Shown: in pieces, positions 1-5,483 of the stretch
How positions within the stretch are numbered: position 1 is the first letter of the stretch
Layout of the letters: the number at the start of each line of letters is the position of its first letter
Origin: Candidatus Poseidoniaceae archaeon
GTDB lineage: Archaea; Thermoplasmatota; Poseidoniia; Poseidoniales; Poseidoniaceae
Assembly: GCA_022425585.1 (NCBI GenBank)
Contig: JAKMFF010000258.1
Span: 1 to 5,483 of the forward strand
Length of the DNA: 5,483 bases
Direction of reading: 5' to 3'
Made by a program: the position numbers and the translations under genes
Notes under the pieces: generated by a model
The model's database searches: none
What the model saw: only the letters and a program-made list of their open reading frames with translations
What the model was told of the DNA's origin: nothing

Positions 1-271
1 CAGGATGCCACAACACACCACCATTCTCACAACAGATAGGCCCACTTAAATTCAGAAACCGCCACAATCCGTAGGTAATTGCCCTAACATTGCCAGTTGC
101 TAAAATAACTGGAATACCACTTTTCTCAAGTTGTTGTAATGCATCAATTACCGATGGTTCAATGAGTTTATTCTCATTGGTTAAAGTACCATCAATATCT
201 ACTGCGACAACCTTAGGCTTCCAGTTGTCGGGAAGCCACTGCATACAGCAAGCGTGGAAAGTTTCTTTCAT
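1..271 (-). CDS. Phosphoglycolate phosphatase, archaeal HAD type (5' part only)
   Basis: The first 90 residues of a HAD-superfamily phosphatase, cut by the left window edge. Motif I is DIDGTLT (residues 25-31), with the nucleophile and acid/base aspartates of the family at D25 and D27. Motif II is read as ATGN (58-61), followed by ENGG (82-85). The order DxDGT, TGN, ENGG closely resembles the archaeal phosphoglycolate phosphatase family (Thermoplasma TA0175 type), a cytoplasmic Mg-dependent enzyme that hydrolyses 2-phosphoglycolate to glycolate. The cap domain and motif III lie outside the window, so sucrose-phosphate-phosphatase-like relatives are not excluded. ATG at 271 is chosen because a TATA-like box sits about 25 bases upstream, fitting a leaderless message. 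It gives a longer N-terminus than usual; the alternative ATG at 244 (residue 10) would match family length better. It is transcribed away from the metal-pump operon, with no evident functional link. Confidence 0.85.
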   Translation of the reverse strand, partial: MKETFHACCMQWLPDNWKPKVVAVDIDGTLTNENKLIEPSVIDALQQLEKSGIPVILATGNVRAITYGLWRFLNLSGPICCENGGVLWHP

Positions 272-339
272 CAATATTCGCCTTGATTGTGGTTAATACT
301 GATGACATAATTCATCAATGTCCAACCTCACGTTGTTAC
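272..339. promoter_or_regulatory. Divergent promoter region between phosphatase and metal ATPase
   Basis: This 68-base gap must hold the start signals for both flanking genes. On the minus strand TATTAA (plus-strand ttaata, 293-298) is centred about 25 bases before the phosphatase ATG at 271. On the plus strand cataattc (306-313) is centred about 30 bases before the ATPase ATG at 340. Both distances fit an archaeal TATA box feeding a leaderless or nearly leaderless transcript, and neither gene has a Shine-Dalgarno sequence. I see no clear BRE and no convincing operator palindrome. The TATA assignments are inferred from spacing and composition. Confidence 0.4.
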
Positions 340-3075
340 ATGGCGGAGAAAGATGACGAAGAATCGTTTCTTTATCTAGAGGATGAAGACGCAAAGCAGA
401 ACAACAAAAAAGCGAATAAAAAATCATCTAAGACCAAAGCTAAACAGCCTGCTCAAACGGAGATCATAGACGCTGAGATATTGGACACCACAGTGGTTGA
501 GCAGGCTGGCGGTATATACCAGGTAGAGTGGTCACTTACTGGCATGGATTGTCCAGACTGTGCGTCTAAAGCAATGCGAGCATTGAGTCATTTAGACCAA
601 GTTTCAAACCCAGAAATTTCTGCAACAACCGGTCAAGTAAAACTCACTATTGACTTAGATAAAGGTTTGATGTCACAGGCTTCTTCAGTGCTCAAATCAT
701 TGGGCCATCCGCCAAATTCGCCGTTTTATTTGCTCAGTGGTACTAATGCTAAAACTATAGCACACAGAAATAATATTGCGGAAAAAGATGTCAAACGATT
801 AATGATGCGTCAGCCAACAGTGCTTGATGTAGACATAAGTAGAGATAATGAAGTATTATTACAATTAATTCCCGCACCAAATAAACAGTTGCTCTCGCTA
901 AGAGATCGCTGCATCAAGCAAGTTACCGGTGTTCAGCCCAAATTGACAGAAGCCCTGTCCACACGACTTCGTCCAGACCAATGGCGCTTATTTGGTGGTG
1001 CAATTGCTGTACCAATTTTAGCAATAATTTTACTCGGTGAACTCTTTGAATGGTCACCAATACTAATGGGTATAATTGCGGCGTATGGTGTCCTAATCGG
1101 TGGCCTACAAATGTTTCATGAAGCATTGGCCAGCCTGCTCTCTAGGCAAATGGGTTTTCAGGTACTTACTAGTATCGCAGTGATTGGCGCTTCGATACTT
1201 GGTATGTGGGAAGAAGCCTTGATGGTAGTGATTTTAGTTGCTATAGCCGCTCACCTTGAAAGTAGTGCTTTAGAGAATGCTAGGGATTTGATGCAAGTCG
1301 GCCTTGACCGGATTCCAAAAACCGCACGCAGAGTGTTAAATCCGTCAAGCAATTTCGCTAAATTAGCAGAAATTCAAAATATTTCATTTGACCTGGCTCC
1401 GCAGTCAACATTGTCATCCAATAACCCTCAACTCACGGATGATGATAAGGTTACAGAAAAGCATGAAATGATTTCAGTAGAATTAGTTAATATTGGTGAT
1501 GTAATTGAAATTCGTAGCGGTGAATTAATTCCCGCTGATGGTGAAATAATCGAAGGTTTTGGGGCACTTGATAAATCACCTCTTACCGGAGAATCTGTGC
1601 CGATTGAAGTTACGGTTGGCGATGAATTACATGCAGGATTAATTCTTGCACGCGGTCCAGTATTGGTGGAAGTCAGTGCGGTTGGCGATGCAACTCGGTT
1701 ATCAGGCTTAATCGACACTGTTCACAGTTTCAAAGAGCAAAAACCAGCTATCCAAAACCAGCTTGAGCAATTCACTGCAATTTGGGTGCCGTTAGTTCTA
1801 GTAGGTGCTTTGGTAGTATGGTATCTAATGTTCCCAAGAGATAATTGGAAAATCATTCTATTGTTATGGGTTGTTGCTTGTCCTTGTGCATTATTACTTG
1901 CTGCGGCAATGCCACATGCAGCAGCGCTATCAAAAGCCTCCCGCATGGGCGCTATTATCCGTGGTGGAGAAACTTTGGAGCGTTTGGGTAAAGTGAACCA
2001 TGTGATGCTAGATAAAACCGGAACATTGACTTCAGGTAAGCCAACAATGGGTGCGATTACCATTGCTAAAGGGCGACAAAAGAAAGCGGCAATTGCCCTT
2101 GCCGGCGGCTTAGAACAACGTTCATCGCATCCATATGCTGTGACAATCTTAGAATATCTTGAATCAAACGCCATTAAGCCTTCTGTGGTGGCTGGAATCA
2201 CCGATATTGAAGCCGGAGTCAAAGGTTTCTCTAGCGGTAAAGAGGTGACTCTGATAAGGGCTGACTTAGCCGAAAAACACGGCGTTTCTCTCACACCAGA
2301 ACTCTCTGCAGCAATATTACAGGCTAAGGAACATGGCCATGGAGCAAGTCTTCTTGCTAAGGAATCAGCAGCAATTGCGGTGTTCAGTTTTATTCATGAT
2401 GATACTAGAGATACCAGTAAGGAATTGATACAAAAACTCCTTGCCAGAGGAATAGGTGTTGAAATTATCTCTGGAGACCAGCAATCATCAGTAAGCGCAT
2501 TTGCCAAGAGTGTTGGGCTTCCAGAGCAGTTTGCTTTAGGTTCATTATCACCTGAGGATAAAGTTCAGTGGGTTGAAGATAAGTCGAAAAGCCACGTAAC
2601 TATGATGGTTGGTGATGGCTTCAATGATTCAGCAGCCTTGGCTGTTGCTGATGTTGGTGTTGCTGTTGGAACCGGGGAGTCGGTAAATCTTGAAGCAGCC
2701 GACATTATGTTCCCCGGGGATGATCCAAAAATGCTGGTTGACTTACACGATTTAGCAGTTAAGATGAATCGCGCGTTGATTGGCAATATTTTCCTGTCCA
2801 TTTCAATTACTTTGATACTTGTTATCGCCGTGATAAACCAGTTATATGACCAACTATGGGTTGGTGTCTTAATTCATGAAGCGTCGGTATTAGTGGTTAT
2901 TTTCAATGGGGCACGATTGGCGGGAAGAGGTAGTATGCTCGCTATGTTAATGGTTACAATGAAGACATTATGGTTAGATACTAAACAGGTATTTATGCAA
3001 ATGAAAGAGCATTATTCTAAACGTGAATCAAATGTTAACCCTGACCAAGCAAATCAAAATCACGCGACATCTTAA
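340..3075 (+). CDS. P1B-type heavy-metal translocating ATPase
   Basis: A 911-residue membrane pump that would export a transition metal at the cost of ATP. In order: a charged Lys-rich N-tail (1-50); one HMA metal-binding domain (about 57-125) with GMDCPDC at 68-74; a region without CxxC (126-214); four membrane segments (about 217-236, 239-259, 273-290, 291-306); an actuator domain with TGES at 416-419; segments 5 (478-498) and 6 (503-525) with C514-P-C516; the phosphorylation motif DKTGT at 558-562; SSHP in the nucleotide domain (595-598); SGD (711-713); GDGFND (758-763); and segments 7-8 (about 816-835, 839-858). All catalytic motifs are intact. Metal preference is unclear: segment 8 has H846-E847 (P1B-4-like), while Cu-type NY/MxxS and Zn-type Lys/Asp are missing. 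An extra stretch (334-377) lies in the actuator domain. ATG at 340 is preferred over an in-frame TTG at 283, which would run through the promoter. It heads an operon with the next two genes. Confidence 0.95.
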   Translation: MAEKDDEESFLYLEDEDAKQNNKKANKKSSKTKAKQPAQTEIIDAEILDTTVVEQAGGIYQVEWSLTGMDCPDCASKAMRALSHLDQVSNPEISATTGQVKLTIDLDKGLMSQASSVLKSLGHPPNSPFYLLSGTNAKTIAHRNNIAEKDVKRLMMRQPTVLDVDISRDNEVLLQLIPAPNKQLLSLRDRCIKQVTGVQPKLTEALSTRLRPDQWRLFGGAIAVPILAIILLGELFEWSPILMGIIAAYGVLIGGLQMFHEALASLLSRQMGFQVLTSIAVIGASILGMWEEALMVVILVAIAAHLESSALENARDLMQVGLDRIPKTARRVLNPSSNFAKLAEIQNISFDLAPQSTLSSNNPQLTDDDKVTEKHEMISVELVNIGDVIEIRSGELIPADGEIIEGFGALDKSPLTGESVPIEVTVGDELHAGLILARGPVLVEVSAVGDATRLSGLIDTVHSFKEQKPAIQNQLEQFTAIWVPLVLVGALVVWYLMFPRDNWKIILLLWVVACPCALLLAAAMPHAAALSKASRMGAIIRGGETLERLGKVNHVMLDKTGTLTSGKPTMGAITIAKGRQKKAAIALAGGLEQRSSHPYAVTILEYLESNAIKPSVVAGITDIEAGVKGFSSGKEVTLIRADLAEKHGVSLTPELSAAILQAKEHGHGASLLAKESAAIAVFSFIHDDTRDTSKELIQKLLARGIGVEIISGDQQSSVSAFAKSVGLPEQFALGSLSPEDKVQWVEDKSKSHVTMMVGDGFNDSAALAVADVGVAVGTGESVNLEAADIMFPGDDPKMLVDLHDLAVKMNRALIGNIFLSISITLILVIAVINQLYDQLWVGVLIHEASVLVVIFNGARLAGRGSMLAMLMVTMKTLWLDTKQVFMQMKEHYSKRESNVNPDQANQNHATS

Positions 3076-3100
3076 ACCATAGAAGGCTCTCTTCCAATTC

Positions 3101-3104
3101 GGTG
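3101..3104 (+). promoter_or_regulatory. Ribosome binding site GGTG for the winged-helix gene
   Basis: GGTG lies five bases before the ATG at 3110 and can pair with the CACC of the archaeal 16S rRNA 3' end. The same motif at the same spacing precedes the next gene, which supports both starts and marks this as an internal operon cistron. A GGAG touching the ATG (3106-3109) is too close to serve. Confidence 0.5.
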
Positions 3105-3109
3105 CGGAG

Positions 3110-3574
3110 ATGAGTCGAGTAAGAGCAGACCCGATTACCGCTGCACTTGCTCATCCAACTAGAAGAAACGTGTATATTTCGTTGAGTAATTCACCTGAAA
3201 TGAGTACAGTTCAATTACAAAACTTAGTTGATGTAGACCGTTACAACCTTTATCACCATCTCAAGAAGTTAGCCTCATTAGGTTTGGTAGAAAATCATCG
3301 AGATGAAGGTCGAGCAAGATGGTGGAAGGTTGCCAATGTTGTTGATTTGCCGGAGTTGCTGACCACCTCTAATCAACCAAAAATTCAACCAATTGCCAAT
3401 AATCAACCAGTTAACCTTGAAGATCAAAATACCCATGTGATATCTTTAGATGGCTCTAGAGATCGTGTTGGTGCAAAATTAATGCTTGAAAAATTAGCCG
3501 AAGACCTAGGTATTGAATTGGATATTCCTTGGAATTTCGTCCCTGAGAAAATTGCCCTTATTGGTGAAAAGTAG
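3110..3574 (+). CDS. ArsR-like winged-helix DNA-binding protein
   Basis: A 154-residue protein. The N-terminal part (about 5-80) reads as an ArsR-like winged helix: an opening helix with the typical AHPTRRNVYISL pattern (14-25), a helix-turn-helix whose recognition helix lies near NLYHHLKKLASLGLV (46-60), and a wing around residues 61-73 (DEGRARWW, 65-72). A Gln/Asn/Pro-rich linker (about 85-105) leads to a C-terminal segment of about 45 residues that I do not recognise. It is a cytoplasmic DNA-binding protein and likely a transcriptional regulator. Its place 34 bases after the metal ATPase suggests that it controls this operon, which is inference. It has no cysteine at all, so a classic cysteine metal site of the ArsR/SmtB type is absent; sensing by His or carboxylates, or no metal sensing, remains possible. 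Archaea carry many such proteins with unknown ligands. Confidence 0.8.
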   Translation: MSRVRADPITAALAHPTRRNVYISLSNSPEMSTVQLQNLVDVDRYNLYHHLKKLASLGLVENHRDEGRARWWKVANVVDLPELLTTSNQPKIQPIANNQPVNLEDQNTHVISLDGSRDRVGAKLMLEKLAEDLGIELDIPWNFVPEKIALIGEK

Positions 3575-3579
3575 GTGAT
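3574..3579 (+). promoter_or_regulatory. Ribosome binding site GGTGAT for the zinc-ribbon gene
   Basis: GGTGAT overlaps the last base of the preceding stop codon and ends three bases before the ATG at 3583. It matches the archaeal anti-Shine-Dalgarno complement (GGUGAU) over six bases. The stop-to-start gap is 8 bases, so translation of the two genes is probably coupled. Confidence 0.65.
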
Positions 3580-3582
3580 TAT

Positions 3583-3975
3583 ATGAGTGAAGAATTATCT
3601 GTAGAATCGAGAATTTCCCCTCCTGCACTGTCATGTCCAAAATGTGACGAACTGTTACCCTATGAACTAGGCGAAGTTCAATGCACAATGTGTTCTGCTA
3701 AGGTGAAAATCGAGCATGAGGGGACAAGAAAGAAGTGGGCTGATGAAAAAGTAAGCTGCCCAGAGTGCGAGAAAGTATTGATTGTTGGTGTACGTGAACG
3801 CCCGGCTAACTTGCAATGTAGTTCTTGCAGTTGCCAATTTATCCTAAAGCCAAATGTTCCGAGGGTGGAAATCCAGTGCCCAGCCTGTGACCGCCGTTTG
3901 CGCATGAAAAAGAAGCCTGGCAAGAGAGAAATCGATTGTCCAGCATGTGACACAAAATTCACCGTTAAATTTTGA
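3583..3975 (+). CDS. Small protein with three tandem zinc ribbons
   Basis: A 130-residue soluble protein built almost wholly of zinc-ribbon units. Six CxxC knuckles pair into three ribbons: C18/C21 with C34/C37, C59/C62 with C79/C82, and C99/C102 with C119/C122. First knuckles are spaced 41 and 40 residues apart, so this looks like an internal triplication. Two ribbons start with the same pattern, CPxCD, and the other with CPEC. C84 is an extra cysteine in the second unit. Basic residues cluster in the third unit (104-115). Three structural Zn(II) ions are predicted. No catalytic domain or membrane segment is present. The family function is unknown to me: nucleic-acid binding, protein-protein contact, or metal buffering for the upstream pump are all possible. 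The 8-base gap and strong ribosome binding site make it the last gene of the ATPase operon. Confidence 0.8.
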   Translation: MSEELSVESRISPPALSCPKCDELLPYELGEVQCTMCSAKVKIEHEGTRKKWADEKVSCPECEKVLIVGVRERPANLQCSSCSCQFILKPNVPRVEIQCPACDRRLRMKKKPGKREIDCPACDTKFTVKF

Positions 3976-4048
3976 CCAATTACTAGTTTTGGCAGGGTGT
4001 AAAATCCTCGAGAAATCGCTGTCTTAAGTCGCTAACTCATCGCGCTCC

Positions 4049-4056
4049 TTATGTAT
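4049..4056 (+). promoter_or_regulatory. TATA-like box for the coiled-coil gene
   Basis: The AT-rich ttatgtat is centred about 28 bases before the ATG at 4081, the distance expected for an archaeal promoter giving a leaderless transcript. No GGTG-type ribosome binding site precedes the ATG. The rest of the gap (3976-4080) holds two short T runs (3970-3973, 3987-3990) and a loose reiteration of TCGC (4016, 4029, 4040), but no gene. Confidence 0.4.
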
Positions 4057-4080
4057 GATTAGAAGTGGATAAACAGACGG

Positions 4081-5370
4081 ATGGGTACCATGAGCGCCAG
4101 CGATAGCAAGAAGGAAGGGTCAATAGATACGACTCACAACATTCAGAAAAGTGGCGACAAGATGTCATTGTCGGCACTAAGGTCTCAGTTTACCAAAAGT
4201 CATAGTCAATCAGTAAGTCAAAGCGAAATGACCAGCGCTAGATTCCGCAATGAAGAACGCCTAAGAGCTGATATCCGCCGTGAGCGTAGGCTACGGCAAC
4301 AAGCGATCAGCGAGCGAGTCACCGCAATGCAAGATACGCTTGCTAAAGATATGGCAGTACAGCACGAACTCACACTAGATTCTCTTGAGCGAGAATTACG
4401 CGAACAAATGGAGCATGAACTTTCACAGATAGAAAAGGAAGCTGTTGTTCAAGAAGAAGGTAGACTGCGCTCAGAATATGAAGTACGCCTAAATCGAAAG
4501 ATAGAGAGTCTACAAGAGCAATTTGAAATTGAACAGGATGTTAAAATTCAAGAACACAAAGATCGCTTGAAACAACAGATTGAATCTGAACTTCAACAAG
4601 AACATAAACAACGATTAGAAATTCAAAAAGCGCGTGTAGCGTTAGAATTCAACCAACACCTACAACATAGAATAAGGGATATGGAAGCAGAACTTAGCGC
4701 GGAAATGGAATCTAGATTCAAAGAAATGGAATCCCATGAATTAAACCGTTTAGAGGAAACTCATTCTGCTAAACTATCTGAGCGTGAAGAGCAGTTACGT
4801 CGAGGAATCCGAACTAGATTAGAACAGCAGTTGCGCGCTAGACTCAAACAACGTGAGGCACGATTAAAATCAGAATATGATCGCCGTAGCCTAAGGTTAG
4901 AAGAAGACATTGCTCAACAAATACAAGTTGAACTTGAAAGCCAATTACGTCAGGAAACCACTGATCTTGAAGAACAAATGCGAGAAGATGTTGAACTAGC
5001 CATCGCCCGCCGTAAGGATGAGTTGCGTGTCGAAATAGAAAATCAACTTGAAACAAGACACACAGAACGATTGTCTGATAGAAAATCACGCCTAAGAGAA
5101 AAGTATGATATTACTTTCTCCAAAGCAGTGGATGATATTTCCAAGACTCTCAAACAAGAAATTGATGTAGAATTAGAACAAAGAATGGAAAGCGAGTATA
5201 CCAGTTATCGTAACGCCAGGGAAGGGGAAATTCAAAACCGCTTGGCTAGATTCCGCTATGAACGTGAAAACGAACTACGCGACCAACTTGAAGAACAATA
5301 TGATTCCAAGAAGACCGAATGGGCAGAACGTTTAGAATTAGAATTCCAATCTAGAGAATGCGCGGCATGA
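4081..5370 (+). CDS. Long charged coiled-coil protein of unknown function
   Basis: A 429-residue protein with a Ser/Thr/Gln-rich, probably disordered head (about 1-55) and then nearly continuous, highly charged helix (about 56-425) rich in Glu, Arg, Lys, Gln and Leu. Pro is absent and Gly nearly absent from the helical part, so a long rod-like coiled coil is predicted. A short motif of the form R/Q-L/M-x-x-x-Tyr recurs with its Tyr at residues 133, 266, 342, 373 and 407. There are no nucleotide-binding motifs, no membrane segment and no signal peptide, so it is not an SMC or Rad50 ATPase by itself; a cytoplasmic structural or scaffolding role is inference. ATG at 4081 fits the upstream TATA spacing; ATG at 4090 is an alternative losing three residues. 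The frame stays open beyond its TGA, so the real protein could be longer. It is probably a separate unit from the metal operon. Confidence 0.75.
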   Translation: MGTMSASDSKKEGSIDTTHNIQKSGDKMSLSALRSQFTKSHSQSVSQSEMTSARFRNEERLRADIRRERRLRQQAISERVTAMQDTLAKDMAVQHELTLDSLERELREQMEHELSQIEKEAVVQEEGRLRSEYEVRLNRKIESLQEQFEIEQDVKIQEHKDRLKQQIESELQQEHKQRLEIQKARVALEFNQHLQHRIRDMEAELSAEMESRFKEMESHELNRLEETHSAKLSEREEQLRRGIRTRLEQQLRARLKQREARLKSEYDRRSLRLEEDIAQQIQVELESQLRQETTDLEEQMREDVELAIARRKDELRVEIENQLETRHTERLSDRKSRLREKYDITFSKAVDDISKTLKQEIDVELEQRMESEYTSYRNAREGEIQNRLARFRYERENELRDQLEEQYDSKKTEWAERLELEFQSRECAA

Positions 5371-5379
5371 TTGGCCTTT

Positions 5380-5483
5380 ATGTCAGAAATCGATGCTGGA
5401 GTACGTAAGGAACGTCTAACCTTTGAGACTGACTTAGAACTACTCAAGGAAGTAACTGCACTTGTAGTGGAAGTCAAGTTGGA
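5380..5483 (+). CDS. Start of a downstream ORF, or continuation of the coiled-coil gene (partial)
   Basis: Thirty-four codons from ATG 5380 run open to the right edge. The product is Glu/Lys/Leu-rich and helical (KERLTFETDLELLKEV at residues 10-25), similar in style to the preceding protein but turning more hydrophobic near residues 25-34. It lies in the same reading frame as the coiled-coil gene, nine bases after that gene's TGA, with no stop between. No GGTG ribosome binding site precedes this ATG, unlike the internal genes of the upstream operon. It is therefore either a separate, coupled gene or the continuation of one gene interrupted by TGA. No family can be named from this length. Confidence 0.45.
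   Translation, partial: MSEIDAGVRKERLTFETDLELLKEVTALVVEVKL

Noticed and set aside
90..296. Plus-strand ORF of 68 residues
   Set aside because: It lies antisense to the phosphatase gene, whose HAD motifs are clear. Its own product shows no recognisable features.
283..339. N-terminal extension of the metal ATPase from a TTG at 283
   Set aside because: It would translate the divergent promoter region and its TATA-like boxes. The extra 19 residues resemble no part of the family, and ATG 340 fits the promoter spacing.
1722..2294. Minus-strand ORF of 190 residues inside the ATPase
   Set aside because: It is antisense to conserved catalytic parts of the ATPase (CPC, DKTGT and SSHP), so it is a shadow. 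The same applies to the minus-strand ORFs at 923-1126, 1428-1718 and 2565-2801.
3506..3962. Minus-strand ORFs opposite the regulator and zinc-ribbon genes
   Set aside because: They mirror the plus-strand genes that have good ribosome binding sites and conserved cysteine pairs. Their products show no family features.
3967..3990. Possible T-run terminator after the zinc-ribbon gene
   Set aside because: Two runs of only four T and no stem-loop. Archaeal terminators can be weak, but this is not enough to call one.
4016..4046. TCGC reiteration in the gap before the coiled-coil gene
   Set aside because: Three copies of a 4-5 base word at unequal spacing (13 and 11 bases) are within chance. No palindrome or operator pattern results.
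4081..5370. SMC/Rad50-like ATPase
   Set aside because: The coil is long and charged, but no Walker A, Walker B or signature motif and no globular head is present in the window.
4844..5477. Minus-strand ORFs opposite the coiled-coil gene (4844-5089 and 5256-5477)
   Set aside because: Codons of charged coiled coils often leave open frames on the opposite strand. No supporting motif or start signal was found.

Overview
The window looks like chromosomal DNA of a moderately AT-rich archaeon. I think a Thermoplasmatota-type euryarchaeon such as marine group II (Ca. Poseidoniales) is most likely. The grounds are an archaeal-type phosphoglycolate phosphatase, a small ArsR-like winged-helix protein, a stand-alone multi-zinc-ribbon protein, TATA-like boxes 25-30 bases before the first ATG of each transcription unit, and GGTG ribosome-binding sites only before the internal operon genes. 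This placement is inference; there is no rRNA or other decisive marker.

Layout. At the left edge (1-271, minus strand) is the 5' part of a HAD-superfamily phosphoglycolate phosphatase. A 68-base divergent promoter region (272-339) separates it from a plus-strand operon: a P1B-type heavy-metal transporting ATPase (340-3075), a cysteine-free winged-helix regulator (3110-3574) and a small protein with three tandem zinc ribbons (3583-3975). The gaps are 34 and 8 bases, and both downstream genes have a GGTG motif five bases before their ATG. A 105-base gap with a TATA-like box at 4049-4056 leads to a second unit: a 429-residue, almost wholly charged coiled-coil protein (4081-5370). It is followed, in the same reading frame after a TGA, by another open stretch that runs off the right edge (5380-5483).

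The first operon reads as a metal-homeostasis cassette: a membrane pump, a probable DNA-binding regulator and a cysteine-rich zinc-binding protein. The pump's metal-site residues do not fit either standard textbook class: CPC in membrane segment 6, no NY/MxxS (Cu) and no Lys/Asp pair (Zn/Cd), but a His-Glu pair in the last segment as in the P1B-4 class. Its actuator domain also carries a roughly 40-residue insertion. The coiled-coil unit has no recognisable functional link to the pump. Its most notable point is the in-frame TGA, which is either a true gene boundary or a nonsense codon splitting one longer gene.

I saw no tRNA, rRNA, CRISPR array, insertion sequence or other mobile element.
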